From Acidimicrobiia bacterium (GTDB taxonomy: Bacteria > Actinomycetota > Acidimicrobiia > Acidimicrobiales > Hopanoidiivorantaceae): 9,176 bases of DNA. The translations under genes and the position numbers were made by a program. Under the pieces are notes generated by a model. It searched no databases, was not told the origin of the DNA, and saw nothing but the letters and a program-made list of their open reading frames with translations. The DNA lies in NCBI GenBank assembly GCA_020027305.1, contig JAHRAM010000042.1, positions 1 through 9,176 on the forward strand. Reading direction: 5' to 3'. Shown piece after piece: positions 1 through 6,373 of this stretch (positions within the stretch are counted from its first letter, which is position 1; every line of letters begins with the position of its first letter).

Positions 1-477
1 AACCATCTGTTTGTAAAGATGAAAACAGGTGGGCAGTTTATTCCCTATATTCTTCAAGACTCCACACCAACTGAAATTAATTTGTCTTCTGGCTGGAACT
101 TAGTTACCTTTAGAGGGGACCCTGGAAAAGATTTATATTCTGAAACTTGGGGCAATCTTCCTTATGCTAGTTGTTTAGCAAAAGCTGTAAATGCTTCTGG
201 GGCAAGACTTATTGCTATATATTGGTGGAACTCCATTGATTCTAAATGGGATAGAGGATACTTCCCCACTACTCCTGATTTTGAGCCTGAGGGAATTACT
301 GTTGTTAAGGCACCAGAACAGGAAAGCAGTTTAGGCGGTAGCAGTGATACAACTGGTATGAGCTTTGATGATTCTATTCTTATAGCGCTTGATTCAACTT
401 CACCCATTAATTTGTCTTGGGAATCTACTTGGACACATTCTTGTGGAGAACGAAGTGATGAGGTGGCTATTGGTTAG
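1..477 (+). CDS. C-terminal part of an unidentified, probably extracytoplasmic protein with a GWNLV motif (5' end outside window)
   Basis: The frame is open from base 1 (NHLFVK before the first ATG at 19), so that ATG is probably internal and the gene starts upstream of the window. The visible part is about 158 residues. It contains INLSSGWNLVTF, followed by several aromatic, Trp-rich stretches (IYWWNS, SKWDRGYFP). The GWNLV signature is one I associate with repeat or C-terminal modules of secreted and cell-surface proteins, notably in Chloroflexota; that is recollection, not a search result. A second INLS occurs near the C-terminus, where a new module might begin, but it loses the GWNLV pattern and the protein ends soon after. 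There is no membrane segment or sorting signal in the visible part. The stop at 475-477 lies 2 bp from the menA stop on the other strand. Function is not recognised; coding is likely from the length of the frame and its composition. Confidence 0.6.
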   Translation, partial: NHLFVKMKTGGQFIPYILQDSTPTEINLSSGWNLVTFRGDPGKDLYSETWGNLPYASCLAKAVNASGARLIAIYWWNSIDSKWDRGYFPTTPDFEPEGITVVKAPEQESSLGGSSDTTGMSFDDSILIALDSTSPINLSWESTWTHSCGERSDEVAIG

Positions 478-479
478 AT

Positions 480-1343
480 TCAGAGCCAGTAAGGCAAGAT
501 TAAACCAATACCATAGGCAACTAAAGCAAGCACTGACTTTCCCAAATTCGGCGTTATCTTTTTTTCTTCAACATTAATTGCTAACAAAAGCCCAAGGTAA
601 GCAAAGGCAACCCATGGTTGCGAGGCAGCTTGAAAAGCAACAACGATTCCAGCCACCCAAAGCATAGCAACATAAAGCCAGCGAGTTCGCTCCTCTCCTA
701 GAATAACGGCTAATGTAATTTTCCCAGAGAGCCTGTCGCCTGAAATATCTCTAAAGTTGTTAGCAATCAACAAAGCAGTTGAAAGTGCTCCAATTCCTAT
801 CCCACACAGCCAAGCTATGGCAGGAAATTCTTCAACCAGCACATAGGTGGTTCCAACAGTTGCCATCAGCCCAAAGAAGATGAATACCGAAACCTCTCCC
901 ATCGCTCGATAGCCATAAGAAATTGGGGCGCCAGTGTATGTCCAAGCAGCAAATATCGCTAAAGCTCCAGCAAGCAAAATAAGGTAGCTCGTAAGTACTG
1001 CCAAAATGAATCCGCACACAGCAGCAACCACAAAAAACAAAATTGCAACTAAAAGCACTGCCCTTGGTGACTTAGCCCCAGACCCCACAAGACGCACAGG
1101 CCCTTTACGTTTGTCGGGACTGTCAGTTCCTTTTCTTCCATCGCTAAAATCGTTTGCAAAGTTAACTGCAACCTGTAGACAAACCGCTACAGCCATAGCA
1201 AGCGAAAATTTAACCCAACTTATTGATGTCTCACTCACATCAGAAGCGACTGCAGTCCCAGTAAGTACTGGGATAATTGCTGCAGGCAAGGTTTTTGGTC
1301 TTGCCCCAGCTAACCAAATTAAAGTTGTTTTTGGGAACGCCAT
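480..1343 (-). CDS. menA: 1,4-dihydroxy-2-naphthoate polyprenyltransferase (MenA, UbiA superfamily)
   Basis: Integral-membrane prenyltransferase that joins an all-trans polyprenyl diphosphate to 1,4-dihydroxy-2-naphthoate, giving demethylmenaquinone in menaquinone synthesis. At 287 aa it has normal family length. The N-terminus (WLAGARPKTLPAAIIPVLTGTA) is typical of MenA. The first Asp-rich, Mg-diphosphate-binding motif is NFANDFSDGRKGTD at residues 61-74, followed by KRKGPVRLVGSG (78-89), a hallmark separating MenA from UbiA-type relatives. The second Asp motif is NNFRDISGD (195-203). Between and after these lie multiple hydrophobic segments, consistent with the usual 8-9 transmembrane helices. 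The ATG at 1341-1343 has no clear Shine-Dalgarno sequence; the nearest upstream ATG is out of frame. It is divergent from the DUF255 gene across 56 bp and convergent with the partial gene at 1-477. Its presence implies menaquinone-based respiration, although no other men gene is visible. Confidence 0.93.
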   Translation of the reverse strand: MAFPKTTLIWLAGARPKTLPAAIIPVLTGTAVASDVSETSISWVKFSLAMAVAVCLQVAVNFANDFSDGRKGTDSPDKRKGPVRLVGSGAKSPRAVLLVAILFFVVAAVCGFILAVLTSYLILLAGALAIFAAWTYTGAPISYGYRAMGEVSVFIFFGLMATVGTTYVLVEEFPAIAWLCGIGIGALSTALLIANNFRDISGDRLSGKITLAVILGEERTRWLYVAMLWVAGIVVAFQAASQPWVAFAYLGLLLAINVEEKKITPNLGKSVLALVAYGIGLILPYWL

Positions 1344-1399
1344 TTTATTTAGGCATTAGGGTAATCATAAGTTTAAAAACATCGTAAGCTTAACAAAGA
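1344..1399. promoter_or_regulatory. divergent promoter region between menA and the DUF255 gene
   Basis: This 56-bp AT-rich spacer must carry start signals for both divergent genes, unless either is transcribed from inside its neighbour. On the minus strand a TATGAT hexamer (5 of 6 to TATAAT) lies at 1364-1369, 20 bp before the menA ATG, but no good -35 stands at 16-18 bp. On the plus strand I see only loosely matching AT-rich hexamers and a weak purine run (AAAGA) directly before the ATG at 1400. The location is firm; the individual elements are tentative. Confidence 0.35.
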
Positions 1400-3730
1400 A
1401 TGAACCGCCTTAAAGAAGAAACTAGCCCGTATCTACGTCAGCATTTAGACAATCCTGTTGACTGGTACCCATGGGGCAAAGAAGCACTTGAAGTAGCGAA
1501 AGAAACTGGCAAACCTATCTTGCTATCAGTTGGATACTCTGCTTGCCACTGGTGCCACGTCATGGCTCATGAATCTTTTGAAGATAAGGCAACTGCAGAA
1601 GTGATGAACCAGAACTTTATAAATATAAAAGTAGACAGAGAAGAACGCCCTGACATTGATGCAATTTATATGCAGGCTGTTACCTCAATGACTGGTCATG
1701 GAGGATGGCCAATGACTGTATTTTTGACACCAGACACAAAACCGTTTTATGGCGGAACTTACTTTCCAAAAGTTGCCCGAACAGGAATGCCGTCTTTTGT
1801 AGAAATCCTTAACTCAGTTTCAAAAAGCTGGAAAGAGCAAAAACAAGAGCTACTAGAAAGGGCAGACAAAATTACTGCACTTATAAAAGAGACAAATTCT
1901 GCGTTAAGCTCTATGAACGTTGGCCAACCACATAGCAATATTTCTGCTTCTGCTTCACGTTTAGCAGCCATACGCGAACTACAGCTTTCAGCCGACCCAG
2001 CATGGGGTGGATTTGGGCGCGCACCCAAATTTCCACAATCAATGTTGCTTGAGTTTTTACTGGCTCATCTTGCAGTTTCTGGCAATGTCTCCCCCATTGA
2101 CACTTCTACAAGCGACACATCCCCCACAATTGATAATGACGATATATATTCCATAGCTAAGACACATTTAGACGCAATGGCATCTGGGGGAATTTATGAC
2201 CACTTAGGCGGAGGATTCTGTAGGTACTCAACCGACATCTTTTGGCTTACCCCTCACTTTGAAAAGATGCTTTATGACAATGCCCTTTTAACCAAGCTAT
2301 ATCTCAATGCCTATCAACTTACAAAAAAACCACGATACAAACAAGTTGCGAAGGAGTGTCGAAAATATCTTTTGCGCGATCTATATGACAAAGACACTGG
2401 TGGATTTTATTCCGCTGAAGATGCTGACTCTCAAGCCGATGAAAAAAGTCAAGCCAAAGAAGGAGTTTTTTATATCTGGAGTCACGATGAATTTGTGGAA
2501 ACAATAAACAAACATCTGGACGAACGAAAATCAGAAAACAAACCTGAGCTACTTGAACAAATTAAAAATTGGTATGGAGTAACTGAGGCTGGCAACTTTA
2601 AAGAGCATGCTGATGACCCATCCACAAACATTTTGTTTAGAAGGCTTAGGGGCGATTTAAAACGTTCCGAAGAAATAGAGGCAGCTAGGATTGCCCTTTT
2701 AAAAAAGAGAAATGAAAGGCTCCGCCCCTTGTGCGACACAAAGATTTTGACAGAATGGAACGCCATGACTATTCAGGCATTAGCCGAGATGGATTTTTTG
2801 TTTAGCACTAATTTCAACCATAATAATTTAGATAGTGACAATTTAGATGAAAGCGACTCAAACAATGCTTTAGGCAAAAACCAATCACTGGCAGAAAAGG
2901 CTGGTGAGTTTTTATATGAAAATCTAAGAAAAAATGGCCGCTGGTATCGCTCCTTTTCACACGGCATCAATGCAGGAAGTGTAGAAGCAGAAGACAACGG
3001 TGCTGAAAATAAGATTGCTGAAGGAGAAAATGACAAAAACAAAGGTGGGGCAAAGCATCTGGCTTGTGCCTCTGACTATGCCCAAATAATTCTTGCTTTT
3101 ATTTCACTCTATAGCACCAGCGGAAAAGAGATTTGGCTAAAACGGGCAGATGAAACTGCCATTGAAATGCTTGAACTGTTTTCAGATGATGTAGTCAATT
3201 CAAATGGAGTTGACAATTCAAATAATGTGGAACAAGGTGCAATGCTATTTTCAACTGGAAAAGACAGTAGCGACATCCTCTTTCGCCCCAAGGATGTTTA
3301 TGACAATGCCATCCCCTCTGCTAACTCAGCTGGAGCCATCGCTCTTATGAAGCTAGGGGCGCTAACTGGTAATCAAAAATATATCAATAAAGCAGATGAG
3401 ATTTTAGATATATATAGTGGGTTTGCCTATCAACACCCTCTGTCATTTGGCAATGCTCTTTATGCCCTTTTGCTTAGAGAGGTGGGTATTGTTCAAATCG
3501 TCATCTGTGGAGACGAAAAAGAAGTTTCCCTATACCTTGAAGAATATAAAAAGCATTTCATCCCAAACGCCGTGCTGGCTTTTGGAGAGCCAACAGATTC
3601 CAGCAACTTTGAAGAAAATATATTTAATAACAAAGAAAAGGGCAAAGCCTATATCTGTAAAAACTTTACTTGCCTTGAGCCCGCAGATTCAGTTGAAAAA
3701 TTTAAACACCAATTAGAAAATTTAAGCTAA
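1400..3730 (+). CDS. DUF255 / YyaL-SPATA20 family protein: N-terminal thioredoxin-like domain plus (alpha/alpha)6-like C-terminal region
   Basis: The N-terminus LKEETSPYLRQHLDNPVDWYPWG is the hallmark of this family (thioredoxin-like DsbH-type domain, residues 1 to about 165). The redox-type CxxC is CHWC at 49-52, within SVGYSACHWCHVMAHESFED; VDREERPDID (78-87) and GHGGWPMTVFLTP (99-111) follow. The rest resembles the glycosidase-like helical region of the family: GGFGRAPKFPQ (203-213), GGIYDHLGGGFCRYSTD (263-279), PHFEKMLYDNALL (285-297), TEWNAM (451-456) and a C-terminal CKNFTC (753-758). Biochemical function is not established for bacterial members; catalysis is inferred only from the folds. 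There is no signal peptide, so it is probably cytosolic. At 776 aa it is longer than the roughly 650-700 aa I expect. The excess is low-complexity insertions at about 228-247, 466-495, 527-550 and 598-612, rich in Asn, Asp, Ser and Glu. All named motifs are intact. Confidence 0.92.
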   Translation: MNRLKEETSPYLRQHLDNPVDWYPWGKEALEVAKETGKPILLSVGYSACHWCHVMAHESFEDKATAEVMNQNFINIKVDREERPDIDAIYMQAVTSMTGHGGWPMTVFLTPDTKPFYGGTYFPKVARTGMPSFVEILNSVSKSWKEQKQELLERADKITALIKETNSALSSMNVGQPHSNISASASRLAAIRELQLSADPAWGGFGRAPKFPQSMLLEFLLAHLAVSGNVSPIDTSTSDTSPTIDNDDIYSIAKTHLDAMASGGIYDHLGGGFCRYSTDIFWLTPHFEKMLYDNALLTKLYLNAYQLTKKPRYKQVAKECRKYLLRDLYDKDTGGFYSAEDADSQADEKSQAKEGVFYIWSHDEFVETINKHLDERKSENKPELLEQIKNWYGVTEAGNFKEHADDPSTNILFRRLRGDLKRSEEIEAARIALLKKRNERLRPLCDTKILTEWNAMTIQALAEMDFLFSTNFNHNNLDSDNLDESDSNNALGKNQSLAEKAGEFLYENLRKNGRWYRSFSHGINAGSVEAEDNGAENKIAEGENDKNKGGAKHLACASDYAQIILAFISLYSTSGKEIWLKRADETAIEMLELFSDDVVNSNGVDNSNNVEQGAMLFSTGKDSSDILFRPKDVYDNAIPSANSAGAIALMKLGALTGNQKYINKADEILDIYSGFAYQHPLSFGNALYALLLREVGIVQIVICGDEKEVSLYLEEYKKHFIPNAVLAFGEPTDSSNFEENIFNNKEKGKAYICKNFTCLEPADSVEKFKHQLENLS

Positions 3731-3765
3731 AGATGCGGTTTCAGCATTGCCCACACTATTTATTT

Positions 3766-3789
3766 TTTTAGAAATTTATTTTTCTAAAA
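3766..3789. repeat. AT-only perfect inverted repeat between the convergent DUF255 and thiolase genes
   Basis: TTTTAGAAA (3766-3774) and its exact complement TTTCTAAAA (3781-3789) flank a 6-nt loop. The repeat covers the thiolase stop codon (3776-3778) and lies 36 bp past the DUF255 stop. A weak ATGC/GCAT hairpin (3733-3747) followed by a T-rich tract (3758-3769) precedes it on the plus strand. Together they may end transcription from one or both sides. The 9-bp stem has a single G-C pair and no T-tract follows it on either strand, so it is not a textbook intrinsic terminator. Confidence 0.35.
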
Positions 3790-4969
3790 TGTGAATGCCA
3801 CAAGACGACCCTAGCCCAATAACATGGGTTAGCCCAACCTTGGCTCCTTCAATCTGACGATCTCCTGCTTCGTTTCTAAGATGTGTAGACACCTCAAAGA
3901 CATTTGCAATTCCAGTCGCCCCAATAGGGTGCCCCTTTGAAATCAAACCGCCAGAAACATTCACTGGAAGCTTTCCATCTCTAAAAGGTGCCCCTGAATC
4001 AATGAAATCACCTGCTCCACCTGATTCACATAGCTTTAAGTTGTCATAATGAATAAGTTCAGCTGTGGCAAAGCAATCATGGAGCTCAACCAAGTCAAGC
4101 TCATCTGGCCCAACGCCAGCTTCTTCATAAGCCTTCTCAGCTGCATTTCTGGTTAAGGTGTTAACATCTGGCTGAACTTGCCCACCCTCTACATAAGGGT
4201 CGCTAGTTAAAACGGAGGCAGAAATTTTAACTGCCCTATCTTGTTGTTCGGCAGATAGTGTCTTGAGCTTTTCATCGCTCACTAATACCGCTGCTGCTGC
4301 CCCATCACCTGTTGGGCAACACATCAGCAAAGTGTTTGGATAAGACATCATCGGCGACTGCTGAATTTCTTCTTCGCTAAATTCCTTTTGATATTGTGCC
4401 AGCGGGTTCAAGATAGAATGCTTGTGGTTCTTATAGGCAACTTTTGCAAACTGCTCAAACCCCACCCCATCATTTTCATAAGCATATTTCATGCCAGCTT
4501 GGGCAAAAACTCCAGGCATTGTGTTGGTTCCCAAAATGCCATCTACTGAAACTACTGAGCCATAGCGCCCTGATGGCTCATAGACATTTTCATCTGCTTT
4601 TTTGTCAGCACCAGCCAAAAGCCCCATCTTCCCCATTTTTTCTACACCAACAGCAAGACCCATCTCTGACTCCCCTGCCTTGATTGACATATACACTGTT
4701 CTAAGAGCTGTAGCACCAGTAGCACAGGCATTTGAAACATTATAAACAGGGATGCCAGTTTGACCGATTTGACCAAGCACTTGCTGCCCCAAACCTGCTG
4801 AGGCTTGAAACAAACTTCCACATGCCATAATATCCATTTCATTTATTGATATTCCCCCATCGTTTAAGGCTGCCAAAGCAGCAGTGGATGCCAAATCAAC
4901 ACAATCCTCATCTTCATAGCGGGCGAACTTTGTCATTGATACACCCAAAATCCAAACTGGTTGACTCAT
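3776..4969 (-). CDS. SCP2-type thiolase (acetyl-CoA acetyltransferase-like, lipid-transfer thiolase family)
   Basis: Thiolase-fold enzyme of 397 aa, near the usual 380-400. The nucleophilic Cys is Cys82 in NVSNACATGATAL. The other catalytic-type residues are His297 in VELHDCFATAE and His347 in GGLISKGHPIGATG; a late Cys390 sits in GLGSSCGIHILEK. The HDCF form of the His motif and the partner gene mark the SCP2/lipid-transfer subgroup, as opposed to the FadA or PhaA types. Family members cleave or form beta-ketoacyl-CoA; some actinobacterial relatives act as aldolases in sterol side-chain breakdown, but those do not depend on the thiolase Cys that is present here. The substrate cannot be told from sequence. 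The ATG at 4967-4969 is backed by a strong AAGGAG (4978-4983, 8-nt spacing). It lies 137 bp downstream of the DUF35 gene, almost certainly its partner. Its stop faces DUF255 across 45 bp. Confidence 0.9.
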   Translation of the reverse strand: MSQPVWILGVSMTKFARYEDEDCVDLASTAALAALNDGGISINEMDIMACGSLFQASAGLGQQVLGQIGQTGIPVYNVSNACATGATALRTVYMSIKAGESEMGLAVGVEKMGKMGLLAGADKKADENVYEPSGRYGSVVSVDGILGTNTMPGVFAQAGMKYAYENDGVGFEQFAKVAYKNHKHSILNPLAQYQKEFSEEEIQQSPMMSYPNTLLMCCPTGDGAAAAVLVSDEKLKTLSAEQQDRAVKISASVLTSDPYVEGGQVQPDVNTLTRNAAEKAYEEAGVGPDELDLVELHDCFATAELIHYDNLKLCESGGAGDFIDSGAPFRDGKLPVNVSGGLISKGHPIGATGIANVFEVSTHLRNEAGDRQIEGAKVGLTHVIGLGSSCGIHILEK

Positions 4970-4977
4970 TTCTCTAT

Positions 4978-4983
4978 CTCCTT
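4978..4983 (-). promoter_or_regulatory. ribosome binding site of the thiolase gene
   Basis: AAGGAG on the minus strand ends 8 nt before the ATG at 4969. It is one of two clear Shine-Dalgarno sequences in the window and fixes the thiolase start. It lies inside a tiny 10-codon frame (4966-4998) that ends overlapping the thiolase start. Confidence 0.7.
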
Positions 4984-5106
4984 TTCTTTCTTAGCCATTT
5001 TACTTCTTTTATTCTTATTGTTTTGTTGCTTGCTGATGGTCTCTCTTTTCCTGGTTCTTATATTTTTACAATTATTTTGTTCTATTTTCTTCTTAAGCTG
5101 AATTTA

Positions 5107-5499
5107 CTAAACAGGCTTGTAGCCAAAAGCGATACAAGCAGTGCCCTTATCATCTTTTTCAAGCTCATAGGTCTCTAGCTCTAATGCCATTCCCAATTCA
5201 ATATGTTCTGGGGATGGTTCAACGCCAATGATATTAGAGCGAACTGTCGTATTGTCATCGGTTTCAACAAGTCCTGAAATATAAGGAACTGGGATAGTCG
5301 GCGCAGCTCGGTGAACAATTGAAAATGCCACTAGCTTGCCAGTTGAACTTACCTTTGCTTTTTGAAATTCAGTCGTGCCACAATTGCCACAAGCATTTCT
5401 TCTATCAAAAAATCGTGCCTTACAATTTTTGCATTCATTTGCCACCAAATGCGGCGGGTCATCAAGGCTAAGATATTCAACGATTGGAATTTGAGACAT
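5107..5499 (-). CDS. DUF35 protein: Zn-ribbon plus OB-fold acyl-CoA-binding partner of the thiolase
   Basis: 130-aa two-domain protein. The N-terminal rubredoxin-like zinc ribbon has Cys23 and Cys26 (CKNC) and Cys37 and Cys40 (CGNC), all four ligands intact. An OB-fold follows (about residues 50-128), with STGKLVAFSIVHRAAP, the proline-rich loop PTIPVPYISGLVE and a terminal CIAFGYKPV. Members of this family (DUF35, COG1545) bind acyl-CoA and form complexes with SCP2-type thiolases or aldolases, as in the archaeal thiolase/HMG-CoA synthase complex and the ChsH2-Ltp2 pair of actinobacteria. The thiolase follows on the same strand, which fits that partnership. The ATG at 5497-5499 has no Shine-Dalgarno sequence at normal spacing. 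Instead a TAAAAT hexamer ends 6 nt before the ATG, so the mRNA may be leaderless. The start is supported because homologues begin a similar distance before the zinc ribbon. Confidence 0.9.
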   Translation of the reverse strand: MSQIPIVEYLSLDDPPHLVANECKNCKARFFDRRNACGNCGTTEFQKAKVSSTGKLVAFSIVHRAAPTIPVPYISGLVETDDNTTVRSNIIGVEPSPEHIELGMALELETYELEKDDKGTACIAFGYKPV

Positions 5500-5511
5500 A
5501 CCTATATTTTA
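5500..5511 (-). promoter_or_regulatory. -10-like element placed for leaderless transcription of the DUF35-thiolase unit
   Basis: On the minus strand TAAAAT (5511-5506, 5 of 6 to TATAAT) is followed by 6 nt and then the DUF35 ATG. That puts a transcription start at or next to the A of ATG. No convincing -35 stands 16-18 bp upstream; TTGATA lies 14 bp upstream, too close for a standard sigma-70 promoter. The lack of a Shine-Dalgarno sequence at this gene agrees with a leaderless message, which is common in actinobacteria. AT-richness makes chance matches frequent. Confidence 0.3.
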
Positions 5512-5660
5512 GCAATGAATGTTTATATCAAATTTTTGATACTACAGATTCACAAGGCAAAGTTTAAAAATCAAACAAACCATAAATCTGTCAAGAAATT
5601 TGTAAATCTATTTATTGCTCAAATATGGGGCGAGAGGAATTGCTGCCAAACATGAATGTA

Positions 5661-5678
5661 GAGCTTATACCAAAGCTC
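5661..5678 (-). terminator. small hairpin at the end of the nitroreductase gene, possible weak terminator
   Basis: GAGCTT (5661-5666) and AAGCTC (5673-5678) pair perfectly around a 6-nt loop, overlapping the last two bases of the nitroreductase stop (5677-5679). No T-tract follows on the minus strand, so an intrinsic terminator is doubtful. It may still protect the mRNA end or mark a boundary before the DUF35-thiolase unit. The rest of the 177-bp spacer is AT-rich and, apart from the -10-like element, holds nothing I can identify. Confidence 0.25.
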
Positions 5679-6330
5679 AAGTAATTGAATATGAATTGAA
5701 ATGAATACGTTGGTTAACTATGGGTGTTTTTCTCTTCAACGATTTTGATGGACGATCTTTTTCTTTGTTGATATGGCCTAGGGCAACAGCTCCCACCAAA
5801 TAAACAGAACTTGGAATTTTGAAATTCGCCCTCAGCTCATCTTGATTCTTAAAGATTCCAAAAAAGAGAGCTCCCAAGCCCAAAGCATTGACTGCCAACA
5901 ACAAATTTTGAACGGCAAACCCAGCATCTACAAACCAATATGGGACATCCCATTTTTTAGGATCTCTCCCTATTTTGTTATTGTCTGTTTTATTTTTATT
6001 ATCTGCTTTTTCCCCACCTATTTCTTGCTCATCTTTATTGCTCTTTTTTTGTTTATCTTGCTCTTGATATCTGCTGATGTAAATATCTGGGTCTGCCAAA
6101 ATAAGAACCAAAACTGGAGCTTTCAATAAATCGGGCCAAGTAAAGTCTTTTCGATTGTTGCCAATATCTGGCAAGCTGATGTTCCAGAATTCTTCAACTT
6201 TGACTTTATCATCTAACGCTAAAAAACTAATTCCTTTTGAATTCCCAGCAGTGGCTGCTCTTATTGAGATTGTGAGAACTTCAGATAGCAACCCTTGCTC
6301 AATAGGTTCTTCGGTGAAGCTCCTCACCAT
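5677..6330 (-). CDS. nitroreductase-family FMN flavoprotein with a Lys/Asn/Asp-rich insertion; start uncertain
   Basis: MVRSFTEEPI at the start, AATAGNSKGISFLAL (25-39, the FMN-contact region usually written APSAGNxQ) and WFVDAGFAVQNLLLAVNALGLGALFFGIF (132-160) are the landmarks of the nitroreductase fold, giving an FMN-dependent oxidoreductase that is usually dimeric. The substrate is unknown. Residues 89-127 (nt 5950-6066) are a hydrophilic insertion dense in Lys, Asn, Asp and Glu, where relatives have a short loop. In most relatives the MVRSF-like segment is internal, preceded by a helix. Here the same frame stays open upstream to a TAA inside the neighbouring gene and encodes a plausible helix (NNEQYKNLSHLISNQK), but it has no ATG, GTG or TTG; CTG codons stand at 6346-6348 and 6382-6384. 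The ATG at 6330 is therefore the first standard start but may not be the true one. There is no Shine-Dalgarno sequence. It lies 43 bp after the 224-aa gene, probably on one transcript. Confidence 0.8.
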   Translation of the reverse strand: MVRSFTEEPIEQGLLSEVLTISIRAATAGNSKGISFLALDDKVKVEEFWNISLPDIGNNRKDFTWPDLLKAPVLVLILADPDIYISRYQEQDKQKKSNKDEQEIGGEKADNKNKTDNNKIGRDPKKWDVPYWFVDAGFAVQNLLLAVNALGLGALFFGIFKNQDELRANFKIPSSVYLVGAVALGHINKEKDRPSKSLKRKTPIVNQRIHFNSYSIT

Positions 6331-6373
6331 CTTTTGATTAGAAATCAGATGGGAGAGATTTTTGTACTGCTCG

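Noticed and set aside
1006..1359. 117-codon plus-strand frame antisense to menA
   Set aside because: It mirrors the conserved MenA Asp-motif region and has no ribosome binding site or family resemblance.
4846..5178. 110-codon plus-strand frame over the thiolase start, the spacer and the DUF35 end
   Set aside because: Its hydrophobic Leu/Phe-rich translation is what the pyrimidine-rich complement of a purine-rich spacer gives by chance. It overlaps two solid genes and has no start signals.
5842..6129. Hydrophobic, membrane-like 95-codon plus-strand frame
   Set aside because: The Phe/Ile/Leu stretch is the complement of the Lys/Asn-coding insertion in the nitroreductase, so it is a composition artefact and not a small membrane protein.
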